NCBI RefSeq assembly: GCF_900113055.1
Contig: NZ_FONZ01000003.1
Span: forward strand, 310,001-374,000
DNA length: 64,000 bases
Source: Flavimobilis marinus
GTDB taxonomy: Bacteria > Actinomycetota > Actinomycetes > Actinomycetales > Cellulomonadaceae
Reading direction: 5' to 3'
A program made the position numbers and the translations under genes. The notes under the pieces are model-generated. The model ran no database searches. It was not told the origin of the DNA and saw only the letters and a list, made by a program, of their open reading frames with translations. Positions 9,216-17,690 of the stretch are shown here, in pieces. Positions within the stretch are counted from its first letter, which is position 1. Every line of letters starts with the position of its first letter.

Positions 9216-9767
9216 ATGACTGGATGGGAACAGGTGCTGGACGACCTGGTCCGCACACGCAGACGGGCGCTCACCGCGTACGCGTACCTGCTGTGCCAGG
9301 ACCTGCGGGAGGCCGAGGACCTGGTGCAGGACGCGCTGGTCGCCGTGTTCTCGCGGGGTCGGCGCCTGGAGAACGTCATGGCCGGTGAGTCGTACGTGCG
9401 CAAGGCGATCCTGAACACGTACCTCGACGGGTTCCGACGTCGGAACCGCTGGGCGGCCGTGCGCCACCTGGTGGCCACCGCGCCGGAGCAGCCCGTGTCG
9501 GACGTGGCCACGACCGACCATGTCGCCGCACGGGTCGACGCCCAGCGTGCCCTGTCGATCCTGGCCCCGCGGGAGCGGGCGTGCGTGATCCTGCGGTTCT
9601 ACGACGATCTGACCATCCCGCAGATCGCGGAGCACCTGTCCCTGAGCACAGGAACCGTCAAGCGCTACCTGCACGACGCCGTGAGCCGCCTCGAGGCGGT
9701 CCTCGGCCCCCTGCCGGCAGCGCACCTCGAAGACCTTGATGTGCTCATGACCGGAGGTTCGCGATGA
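9216..9767 (+). CDS. ECF-type RNA polymerase sigma factor (SigE family)
   Basis: A 183-residue sigma-70 family factor with region 2 (residues about 15-80, DLREAEDLVQDALVAVF for core binding and -10 recognition) and region 4 (about 115-165, APRERACVILRFYDDLTIPQIAEHLSLSTGTVKRYLHDAV, a helix-turn-helix for the -35). There is no sigma 3 domain. The start is taken at ATG 9216 because upstream in-frame sequence is not sigma-like; the ribosome site there is weak (GGACGGGG). The stop overlaps the ATG of the next gene as ATGA, the usual arrangement of an ECF factor with its regulator. The inducing signal is unknown. Confidence 0.9.
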   Translation: MTGWEQVLDDLVRTRRRALTAYAYLLCQDLREAEDLVQDALVAVFSRGRRLENVMAGESYVRKAILNTYLDGFRRRNRWAAVRHLVATAPEQPVSDVATTDHVAARVDAQRALSILAPRERACVILRFYDDLTIPQIAEHLSLSTGTVKRYLHDAVSRLEAVLGPLPAAHLEDLDVLMTGGSR

Positions 9768-11527
9768 CTCAGCACCACGGGGGTTCACGCCCCGACGACC
9801 TGCCCGAGATCCTGCGGGCCATCGCCGACGACGCTGCGGCGTCGCGGCTGGCGGGCTCCGCGCCCGACGACGAGTTCCTGATCGGTGTCCGGCGCCGTGC
9901 GACGGCCGTGCGCCGACGCCGCAACGCCCGCCAGGGCATGGTCGCGGCGGTCTGCGTGGCGGCTGTCGGCGTCGGCGGTGTGGTCATCGCGCAGAACGTC
10001 GGGACCGGCGGAGGTGCGATCGCCCCGGCGACGACCTCCGTCGCGACGGCGGAGCCCACCTCTGGCGCATTCCCGCTCTGTGGCGCGGCCGTCCCCGGCG
10101 ACTGGGCGGCCGGCGACGTGCGGCTCGTCAGCCAGGCCCACCTCGACGAGGACGGGATGATGCTCTCGGCATCGCGGCCCGGGGACGCACCGTTCGCCAC
10201 GGACGTCACCCTGTCGGAGCTGATCCCGCTCATGGTGCTCAACGACGGCGAGGAGACGGTCACGGTCGGCTCGACCGGTTACGCGACCGTGGTGCTAGTC
10301 AAGGACGGCGTGGTGGTCGCCGGTCCGGGCATGACGCCCGAGCCGTACACCGAGCCGACAGTCGAGCCCGGCGGGGCCGTCCCCGTGACGGCGACGCTGC
10401 CGGACCCGTGCGACGGCGAGCCGATCGCGGACGGTCAGTACGAGGCCTACGCGATCCTCGACGCGCAGGTCGGCGCGACCGGCGGCGAGCCGGCAGCGAC
10501 CCAGGTCGTCGGCGGGCCGTGGCTCCTCGAGGTCGGCGCCTCCGAGACCCCGGGCAGCATGATGGCGCTGCAGTGCGACGACGAGGTGTCCGAGGTCCCG
10601 CGCTGGGTCGACCCCATCCACCTGGACGTGACCCTGCCGCAGGGGCCGGCCGTGGCTGGTGACTCCCGGGCGCTGCGCGTCGACCTGTTCAACGCCACGG
10701 ACTCCCCGGCGAACTTCGCGATCGACGGGATCGAGACGTACCTGGTGCGTGGCGGCAAGGTCGTGGCCTCGACCGAGGTCGCGGTGATGCCCTACGTCGT
10801 CGAGATCCCTGGTGGCCAGGCCTACGGCGACGGTCACTTCCCGGGACTGCCGTCTGCGGACTGCGCGGGCGACCCGGTCGCCCCGGGTGACTACTCGCTG
10901 TACATCATCACGGAGTTCGCGGACCCGGCGACCACGTTGATCGCCGGGACGCAGACCCAGGCGATCAGCGGGCCGCACGAGATCACGATCGCCGGCGACG
11001 CGTCAGGCGAGGGCGTGAGCAACGCGGCGCTGCCGGAGCTCGACCCGGATGCCGAGTTCCCGATGTGCGGGGCGGCCGTGCCAGACGAGGCCGAGGACAC
11101 CTTCGGGATCGAGACGGTCCTCGAGATCCCCGGGGTCAAGGTCGCTGATCCCACCAAGCCGGACTGGATCACGGCGGCCGGGATGGTGACGAACACGACC
11201 CGCGACACCCTGCTGGGGAACAGCTCGACGTCGGTCCCCGCGGTGCTCGTCCAGGACGGGCGCGTCGTGAGCATCGAGCCCTACGTCGAGGCCGACGCGA
11301 AGGACTTCTCGGTCGCGCCAAGGGAGAGCTTCGAGCTGGAGGTCACGGCCACGACCGTGCACTGCGGCCGGTCGGCAATCGAGGCGCTCCCCCCCGGAAC
11401 CTACGAGGTGTGGGGCTACCTGGACACCTACGTCAAGGAGCGGCAGAACGCCAGCGGCTCCGCGACCTCCGTGAACGAGAAGCACCACGCCGTTGCGCGA
11501 CTCGGCGAGGTGACCATCAACCACTGA
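9764..11527 (+). CDS. Putative membrane-bound anti-sigma partner with three repeated extracellular modules
   Basis: A 587-residue bitopic protein translated from an ATG that overlaps the sigma-factor stop. The N-terminal 60 residues are cytoplasmic (short helical segment DDLPEILRAIADDAAAS, then an Arg-rich stretch RRRATAVRRRRNARQG). One membrane helix follows (MVAAVCVAAVGVGGVVIAQN, about 63-83). The outside part has three modules of about 160 residues. The first and third begin with FPLCGAAVPGD and FPMCGAAVPDE, the second with LQCDDEV. All three carry a shared V..G.VV....V...P... strand pattern, a second Cys and a late PPGxYxxxxYLD-type strand. Gene order suggests anti-sigma control of the upstream factor. 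No zinc motif (HxxxCxxC) is visible, so this is inferred from context only. Confidence 0.65.
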   Translation: MTQHHGGSRPDDLPEILRAIADDAAASRLAGSAPDDEFLIGVRRRATAVRRRRNARQGMVAAVCVAAVGVGGVVIAQNVGTGGGAIAPATTSVATAEPTSGAFPLCGAAVPGDWAAGDVRLVSQAHLDEDGMMLSASRPGDAPFATDVTLSELIPLMVLNDGEETVTVGSTGYATVVLVKDGVVVAGPGMTPEPYTEPTVEPGGAVPVTATLPDPCDGEPIADGQYEAYAILDAQVGATGGEPAATQVVGGPWLLEVGASETPGSMMALQCDDEVSEVPRWVDPIHLDVTLPQGPAVAGDSRALRVDLFNATDSPANFAIDGIETYLVRGGKVVASTEVAVMPYVVEIPGGQAYGDGHFPGLPSADCAGDPVAPGDYSLYIITEFADPATTLIAGTQTQAISGPHEITIAGDASGEGVSNAALPELDPDAEFPMCGAAVPDEAEDTFGIETVLEIPGVKVADPTKPDWITAAGMVTNTTRDTLLGNSSTSVPAVLVQDGRVVSIEPYVEADAKDFSVAPRESFELEVTATTVHCGRSAIEALPPGTYEVWGYLDTYVKERQNASGSATSVNEKHHAVARLGEVTINH

Positions 11528-11569
11528 CAGGTCCCGGGGGTACCGGCCACGGCCGGTGGGACCTGTCAG
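11524..11569 (+). terminator. Two-part hairpin overlapping the stop codon of the 9764-11527 gene
   Basis: Outer 12-bp perfect stem CTGACAGGTCCC/GGGACCTGTCAG, which includes the TGA stop. A 5-base bulge leads to an inner 7-bp stem ACCGGCC/GGCCGGT. It probably ends the sigma/anti-sigma transcript. Confidence 0.65.
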
Positions 11570-11570
11570 G

Positions 11571-11633
11571 AGCAGGGGGCAGCAGGGGGCGCTGCAGGGG
11601 GTAGCAGGGGGCAACCGCAGGGGGCTGCGGGGG
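11571..11633 (+). repeat. Six G5 tracts (AGCAGGGGGC-type direct repeats), candidate G-quadruplex
   Basis: Runs of exactly five G at 11575, 11585, 11597, 11607, 11620 and 11629, separated by 5, 7, 5, 8 and 4 bases. The unit AGCAGGGGGC is repeated and degraded. It sits between two hairpins in the 230-bp gap between convergent genes. Confidence 0.6.
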
Positions 11634-11634
11634 C

Positions 11635-11672
11635 ACGAACGGCGGTGGTGCGCAAGCACCACCGCCGTTCGT
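11635..11672. terminator. 17-bp perfect hairpin with GCAA tetraloop
   Basis: ACGAACGGCGGTGGTGC pairs exactly with GCACCACCGCCGTTCGT around a GCAA loop, a GNRA tetraloop on the plus strand. It is positioned between convergent genes, so it could terminate either strand. Confidence 0.6.
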
Positions 11673-11679
11673 CGTCCGG

Positions 11680-11749
11680 CGCCCGACGATTCTGCGCGGA
11701 TCGACAGCTCCATTGTCGATCCGCGCAGAATCGCGCGGCGCGTCGGGCG
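11680..11749. terminator. 19-bp perfect inverted repeat with an extended base
   Basis: Arms GATTCTGCGCGGATCGACA (11688-11706) and its exact complement (11714-11732) around a 7-base loop. A further 8-bp pairing, CGCCCGAC/GTCGGGCG, lies outside a 9-base bulge. It sits 8 bases from the aspT stop and could terminate aspT on the minus strand. Confidence 0.6.
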
Positions 11750-11757
11750 GGGCGCGC

Positions 11758-13074
<1,317 letters not shown>

Positions 13075-13147
13075 CTACGTCGCTGCCGAGCCTACTGGTG
13101 GTGAGGCAGGGTGTCCGAGCCCGTCCATCGCCGACCGACGCCGCTCG

Positions 13148-13927
13148 TCAGCGACCCGGCAGGAACCATCCGAGCGCGAACAGCACCACCGACCAGAACG
13201 GGATGATCGCGACGCTCCAGCGCTGCCACCGGTCCCACCCCGTCGGCTCCGGCTCGGGCGCGCTGCGGGGGTCGACGACAGGATCGGCGTCGGCGTCCCG
13301 GCGCCTGATCTCGAGGAAGCAGCCGACGGCGAGCAGCAGGACGCCGCCGCCCAGAGCGACCACGGCGGGCACCGACGTGAAGGGGCCGGCGAGACCGGCC
13401 ATCGCGCTCGGCATCACCACAGCCGCGCCGGGCAGCACGACGGCGACGATGACGGCGCTGAAGCCGAGGAAGCCGAGCACGGGGCGCTCGATGAACAACC
13501 GCAGGATCGCTTCCGCCCACACCGCGAGCGCCGTCAGGGCCAGGGCGAGCACGAGCGCACCGACGGCCTGGCCTCCCGTGACCGCGACTGCCTCACCTTG
13601 GCGCAGCGGCCCGGCCGAGGCGCTCACCGCGAACATCCCCGCAAGCTGCACCCCGACCGGGACGAGCACCGGGACCATGCCACGCCACCCGGTGTCGGGC
13701 ATACGTGGCAGGTCGAGGCTGCGGGCGTACTCGACGGGGTCACCGAACGTCTCGCGCGCGCCCTCGCCGCTGTCGGCGCAGTGGCTGTCGACCTCGGCGA
13801 GCGCGTCGCCGATCACGGTGCCGTGGACGTCGAGGAGCCGGAGCTCGAGGACGAACGCGTCGGCCCAGTCCTCCTCGACGTGGGGTGCGTGGGCGGCGGT
13901 GCCACGGCGTGTGGGGTCGGTGGTCAT
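13148..13927 (-). CDS. HAAS-type membrane protein paired with PadR
   Basis: A 259-residue membrane protein. The N-terminal 75 residues are soluble and helical (DWADAFVLELRLLDVHGTVIGDALAEVDSH ... ETFGDPVEYARSLDLP), matching the pattern of the HAAS domain commonly encoded next to PadR regulators. Six or so hydrophobic helices follow, with a short acidic loop before the last. The ATG (13927) overlaps the padR stop as ATGA, so the pair is co-translated. The partner regulator suggests this is the regulated output of the operon. Molecular function unknown. Confidence 0.75.
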   Translation of the reverse strand: MTTDPTRRGTAAHAPHVEEDWADAFVLELRLLDVHGTVIGDALAEVDSHCADSGEGARETFGDPVEYARSLDLPRMPDTGWRGMVPVLVPVGVQLAGMFAVSASAGPLRQGEAVAVTGGQAVGALVLALALTALAVWAEAILRLFIERPVLGFLGFSAVIVAVVLPGAAVVMPSAMAGLAGPFTSVPAVVALGGGVLLLAVGCFLEIRRRDADADPVVDPRSAPEPEPTGWDRWQRWSVAIIPFWSVVLFALGWFLPGR

Positions 13928-14277
13928 GCTTCCTCCACGGGGGTGTGCGCCAGCAGGCCGGCGGTGGTCTCGGTGAACGTGGTCCAGCGCTCGCTGCGCT
14001 CCCGCAGCTGCGCGCGCCCGGCCTCGGTGAGCTCGTAGTACTTGCGTCCGGGCCCGCCGTCGCCCGCGCGCCACTCGACGACGACGTCGCCGCTCGCCTC
14101 GAGCCGAGCCAGCAGCGGGTACAGGGTCCCGCCCTTGACGACGCCCAGTCCGTGCTCGACCAGGCGCGCCGAGATGGCGTAGCCGTACGTGGCGCCGTCG
14201 GCCAGCACGCGCAGGACGCACAGGTCGAGAACGCCACGCAGCCACTCGCTGGGCCACGGTGCTGGGTCGCTGGTCAT
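13924..14277 (-). CDS. PadR-family transcriptional regulator
   Basis: A 117-residue winged-helix repressor. Core motif: LRGVLDLCVLRVLADGATYGYAISARL, then KGGTLYPLLARLEASGDV (recognition helix and wing), GRKYYELTEAG, and a C-terminal dimerisation helix. It sits immediately upstream of, and overlaps, a HAAS-type membrane protein gene. A palindrome over the probable -10 element directly upstream of its ATG suggests that it represses its own operon. Confidence 0.9.
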   Translation of the reverse strand: MTSDPAPWPSEWLRGVLDLCVLRVLADGATYGYAISARLVEHGLGVVKGGTLYPLLARLEASGDVVVEWRAGDGGPGRKYYELTEAGRAQLRERSERWTTFTETTAGLLAHTPVEEA

Positions 14278-14324
14278 GACTAGACAGTATGCCTATCTAG
14301 TCAGCCTGTCTACCTACCGGACAG
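14278..14324 (-). promoter_or_regulatory. Probable leaderless promoter and PadR operator
   Basis: Read on the minus strand, TAGACA, a 17-base spacer and TACTGT form a -35/-10 pair, with TACTGT ending six bases before the padR ATG, so the transcript would begin at or next to the start codon. No ribosome site is present. The dyad GACTAGA-N11-TCTAGTC (14278-14302) covers the -10 element. Confidence 0.55.
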
Positions 14325-14337
14325 GTCGTCGCACCGG

Positions 14338-14931
14338 TCACAACCGCAGAAAGCCCGCCACCATCGCCACCACGGCACCGATCCACGGGCGGAACGCCTC
14401 CGCGAGCGGCCGCTCGACCTGGACGAGGGCGGTGCCGACCCCGAGCGCCACCAGCCCGGTCCCTGCGGACCACCCCGCCGCGAACGAGACCGCGGGAAGA
14501 CCGAACAGCTCCTGCGCCCCGTAGCCGAAGCCGAGGGCAGCCGAGACGAGGGCGGTGGCGATCACGCCGCTCCACCGGGGCCGCTCGCGCATGAACCGGT
14601 TCGCACGGCGCACCACCGGCAAGCCCGCGCTCGCGGTGCCGATCATGAGCACCGCGGCGATCACCACCCACGCTGGCACCGAGGACACCCCACCCCCGGC
14701 CATGGCTGAGCCCACCGCAAGGAACAGCGTCATGCCGCACAGGTGCAGCACGACGCCGGCGATCTCGTACGGCCCGAGGTCGCGGTCATCGTCGACGTGC
14801 GCGCCGTGAGCATGTGCGTCCTCTTCCTCGGCGACGACGGCCCCGGAATCGTGGTCGGCCGGCCTGGCCATGTGGCCGTCGTCGCGGCGGAGGACGATTC
14901 GGCCAGTGAACTTGTCGCTCTCGGGATGCAT
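14338..14931 (-). CDS. Hypothetical six-helix membrane protein
   Basis: A 197-residue protein of unrecognised family. The first 60 residues are hydrophilic and rich in Asp and His (DDGHMARPADHDSGAVVAEEEDAHAHGAHVDDDRD), which could bind metal. Six hydrophobic helices follow, interrupted by a basic loop (VVRRANRFMRERPRW). The start at ATG 14931 is chosen because the upstream extension is Arg/Cys-rich and unlikely; the ribosome site is weak. The neighbours give no functional hint. Confidence 0.6.
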   Translation of the reverse strand: MHPESDKFTGRIVLRRDDGHMARPADHDSGAVVAEEEDAHAHGAHVDDDRDLGPYEIAGVVLHLCGMTLFLAVGSAMAGGGVSSVPAWVVIAAVLMIGTASAGLPVVRRANRFMRERPRWSGVIATALVSAALGFGYGAQELFGLPAVSFAAGWSAGTGLVALGVGTALVQVERPLAEAFRPWIGAVVAMVAGFLRL

Positions 14932-15018
14932 GCGCAGGACGCTACGGACGCGCTGCACCCCACGGCCAGGAGCGCTCCGAAACCTGTGGACGACGGCGAG
15001 CCCGCCCCCGCACCCATC

Positions 15019-15067
15019 CACAGAGCACACTCCCGGCCGGGCAACCCGGACGAAAGTGTGCTCTGTG
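15019..15067. repeat. 13-bp inverted repeat between nrdG and the membrane protein
   Basis: CACAGAGCACACT (15019-15031) and its exact complement (15055-15067), with a GC-rich loop that itself contains CCCGGCCGGG. It lies 22 bases beyond the nrdG stop on the minus strand, so it probably acts as a terminator for nrdDG. A related, less perfect AGCACA/TGTGCT hairpin occurs at 42022-42060. Confidence 0.55.
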
Positions 15068-15088
15068 CGGTGAAGTGAGTCGCGCCGG

Positions 15089-15757
15089 TCAGGCGAGGGC
15101 CTGTTCGCGGCGGTAGGTCGTCAGGCGCTCCGCGAACTCCTCGCTCGCGCCCTCGGTCCGCACCGACTGCACGACGTAGTCCCGGACCCCCGCCTCGGTG
15201 AGCTGCGCGCGCAGGGCCAGGACGTCGCCGTCGTCCAGGATCGTCGGGTCGAGGGTCGTGCGCACCTGCAGCGGAACGCCCGAATCGAGCACGATCCGCA
15301 GCGACTCGAACGCCGGTTTCGCACTGTTCGCGACGCCTGTGACGGCCGCGAACTTCGCCTCGGGCGCCTTGATGTCGAGACCCACCCAGTCGACGAGCGG
15401 CAGCACCTCGGCCAGGCGCCGCGGGTAGGCGCCCCCCGTGTGCAGGGCGACGCCGTACCCGAGCTCGCGGACCTCGCGCATCGCGGCCGCGAGCCCCGCC
15501 TGCCGCGTGGGCTCGCCGCCGGAGAACACGACGCCGTCGAGCAGCCCGCGCCGCCGTTCCAGCACGGCGCGGACCTCCGCCCAGCTCATCTCCCCTGGCG
15601 CGCGAGGATCGATGATCGACACGTTGTGGCAGTACCCGCACTGCCACGGGCAACCCTGCAGGAACACGGTCGCCACGAGATGGCCGGGCCAGTCGCACGA
15701 CGAGAACGGCTCGAGACCGGCGACCGTGAGCGTGTCCGCCCCGGCCGCGAGGCTCAT
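15089..15757 (-). CDS. nrdG: Anaerobic ribonucleoside-triphosphate reductase activase
   Basis: Radical-SAM enzyme of 222 residues that installs the glycyl radical on NrdD. The 4Fe-4S-binding cysteines are Cys36, Cys40 and Cys43 (CPWQCGYC, CX3CX2C). The preceding LEPFSSCDWPGH and the SAM-contacting VVFSGGEPT are also present. The ATG overlaps the nrdD stop as ATGA, so activase and reductase are co-translated. It is somewhat longer than E. coli NrdG (154 aa) and is of the PflA-like size class. Confidence 0.93.
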   Translation of the reverse strand: MSLAAGADTLTVAGLEPFSSCDWPGHLVATVFLQGCPWQCGYCHNVSIIDPRAPGEMSWAEVRAVLERRRGLLDGVVFSGGEPTRQAGLAAAMREVRELGYGVALHTGGAYPRRLAEVLPLVDWVGLDIKAPEAKFAAVTGVANSAKPAFESLRIVLDSGVPLQVRTTLDPTILDDGDVLALRAQLTEAGVRDYVVQSVRTEGASEEFAERLTTYRREQALA

Positions 15758-17631
15758 GCCGTCTGCAGGCGGCGCTGCGTCTGCTTCTCCGTGAAGAACT
15801 GCCGCTCGGCGTGCTCGCCCTTCTTGCCGATGTTGAACGAGCTCACGGGGCGGTGGTAGCCCATGACGCGGGTCCACACCTCGCACACCTGCGGCTCGGC
15901 GTCGGGCCGGGCCTCGGCGCAGCGGGGGCACGTGGGGTGCTCGCCGGCCAGGTAGCCGTGGCGCGGGCAGATCGAGAACGTCGGCGTCACGGTGATGTAC
16001 GGGAGGCGGAAGTTGCTCAGCGACCGGCGCACGAGCTCGCGGCAGGCCTCGGCGGAGCTCATCTTCTCGCTCATGTACAGGTGCAGCACGGTCCCGCCGG
16101 TGTACTTGCCCTGCAGCTCCTCCTGGCGCTCGAGCGCCTCGAAGGGGTCGGCGGTGAAGCCCACGGGCAGCTGCGAGGAGTTCGTGTAGTACGGGTTGTC
16201 GTCCGTGCCGGCCTGGATGATGTCGGCGTAGCGGGCGCGGTCCTCCTTGGCGAACCGGTACGTCGTGCCCTCGGCCGGCGTGGCCTCGAGGTTGTACAGG
16301 TGCCCGGTCTCCTCTTGGAACTCGACCATGCGGGCGCGCACGTGGTCGAGCACCCGCACGGCCATCGCGTGGCCCTCCTCGGAGGTGATGTCGTGCTCGG
16401 CGTGGTCGCACGTCGCGTCGCACGGGTCCGCGGTGAAGTTGCGGATCATCTCGTTGAGGCCGTTGACGCCGATCGTCGAGAAGTGGTTGTCGAGGTTGCC
16501 CAGGTAGCGGCGCGTGTAGGGGAACAGGCCCTCGTCGATGTAGTGCTGGACGACCTCGCGCTTGATCTCGAGCGACTGCTTGGCCAGCTCCATGAGCTCG
16601 TCGAGGCGGCCGAGCAAAGCGGCCTCGTCGCCGCGGTACAGGTAGCCCAGGCGCGCGCAGTTCACAGTGACGACACCGATCGAGCCGGTCTGCTCCGCGG
16701 AGCCGAACAGGCCGTTGCCGCGCTTGAGCAGCTCGCGCAGGTCCAGCTGCAGGCGGCAGCACATCGAGCGCACCATGCCGGGCTCGAGCTCGGAGTTCAG
16801 GAAGTTCTGGAAGTACGGCAGCCCGTACTTCGCGGTCATCTCGAACAGACGCATGGCGTTCTCGGACTCCCACGGGAAGTCCTCGGTGATGTTGTAGGTC
16901 GGGATCGGGAACGTGAAGACCCGCCCCGAGGCGTCGCCCTCCGTCATGACCTCGATGTACGCGCGGTTGATCATGTCCATCTCGACCTGAAGGTCGCCGT
17001 ACGTGAAGTCCATCGGGGTGTCATCGATGAGCGGGACGTCGCCGGCGATGTCGTCGGGGCACGTCCAGTCGAACGTGAGGTTGGTGAACGGCGTCTGCGT
17101 GCCCCAGCGCGAGGGGACGTTGAGGTTGTAGATGAGCTCCTGGATGCACTGCTTGACGTCCGTGTAGCTCATCGCGTCCTTGCGGACGAACGGTGCCATG
17201 TAGGTGTCGAACGAGCTGAAGGCCTGCGCGCCGGCCCACTCGTTCTGCATGGTGCCGAGGAAGTTGACGACCTGCCCGACGGCGGAGCCGAGGTGCTTGG
17301 GCGGGTTGGACTCGACCTTGCCCGGGACGCCGTTGAAGCCCTGCGTCAGGAGCATGCGCAGCGACCAGCCGGCGCAGTAGCCGCCGAAGACGTCGAGGTC
17401 GTGGATGTGCATGTCGCCCGAGCGGTGGGCCTCTCCCACGGCGGCCGGGTAGATCTCCGACAGCCAGTAGTTGGCGGTGACTTTGCCGGCCGTGTTGAGG
17501 ATCAGACCCCCGAGCGAGTAGCCCTGGTTGGCGTTGGCGTTGACGCGCCAGTCGGTGCGGTCGAGATACTCGCGCATCGTCGATCCCACGTCCACCAGGT
17601 TCTTGCCGTGGTTCTGCGTCCCGTCGGTCAT
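15754..17631 (-). CDS. nrdD: Anaerobic (class III) ribonucleoside-triphosphate reductase, without ATP-cone
   Basis: Oxygen-sensitive glycyl-radical reductase (625 aa) that makes dNTPs from NTPs without oxygen. The radical Gly is residue 591 in RVMGYHRPVSSFN. Upstream, Cys555, His558, Cys568 and Cys571 (CPRHGYL...CPRC) form the zinc site. Active-site cysteines lie in SMCCRLQLDLRE and around GVVTVNC. The protein begins directly with GKNLVDVGSTMREYLDRTDW. The roughly 90-residue ATP-cone found in many NrdD proteins is absent, and an in-frame TGA about 45 bases upstream rules out a longer start. Ribosome site GGGGAG. Paired NrdR-box-like sites lie just upstream. Confidence 0.95.
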   Translation of the reverse strand: MTDGTQNHGKNLVDVGSTMREYLDRTDWRVNANANQGYSLGGLILNTAGKVTANYWLSEIYPAAVGEAHRSGDMHIHDLDVFGGYCAGWSLRMLLTQGFNGVPGKVESNPPKHLGSAVGQVVNFLGTMQNEWAGAQAFSSFDTYMAPFVRKDAMSYTDVKQCIQELIYNLNVPSRWGTQTPFTNLTFDWTCPDDIAGDVPLIDDTPMDFTYGDLQVEMDMINRAYIEVMTEGDASGRVFTFPIPTYNITEDFPWESENAMRLFEMTAKYGLPYFQNFLNSELEPGMVRSMCCRLQLDLRELLKRGNGLFGSAEQTGSIGVVTVNCARLGYLYRGDEAALLGRLDELMELAKQSLEIKREVVQHYIDEGLFPYTRRYLGNLDNHFSTIGVNGLNEMIRNFTADPCDATCDHAEHDITSEEGHAMAVRVLDHVRARMVEFQEETGHLYNLEATPAEGTTYRFAKEDRARYADIIQAGTDDNPYYTNSSQLPVGFTADPFEALERQEELQGKYTGGTVLHLYMSEKMSSAEACRELVRRSLSNFRLPYITVTPTFSICPRHGYLAGEHPTCPRCAEARPDAEPQVCEVWTRVMGYHRPVSSFNIGKKGEHAERQFFTEKQTQRRLQTA

Positions 17632-17642
17632 CTGCTCGATCT

Positions 17643-17690
17643 CCCCAACATCTAGTGGTCAAACTACAAAGGTGTCACTAGATGTAGATC
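17643..17690 (-). promoter_or_regulatory. Two NrdR-box-like operators upstream of nrdDG
   Basis: The 12-mer CACTAGATGTWG occurs twice in opposite orientation: on the minus strand ending at 17646 and on the plus strand starting at 17677. Each 10-base core matches 8 of 10 positions of the palindromic NrdR-box core CWATATATWG. Their centres (17650.5 and 17682.5) are 32 bp apart, three helical turns, which is the spacing known for cooperative NrdR sites. The distal box lies inside the last codons of the upstream reductase gene. Confidence 0.6.

Noticed and set aside
6673-9258. 861-codon version of hppA
   Set aside because: The first 94 residues are low-complexity and precede a strong ribosome site at the inner ATG 8976; other V-type pyrophosphatases start where that ATG does.
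11571-11633. CRISPR array
   Set aside because: The repeat unit is about 10 bases with spacers under 10 bases, which is not CRISPR architecture; it is better read as G-tract repeats.
15811-17655. 614-codon frame on the plus strand
   Set aside because: Antisense shadow of nrdD with Val/Glu/His-rich translation.
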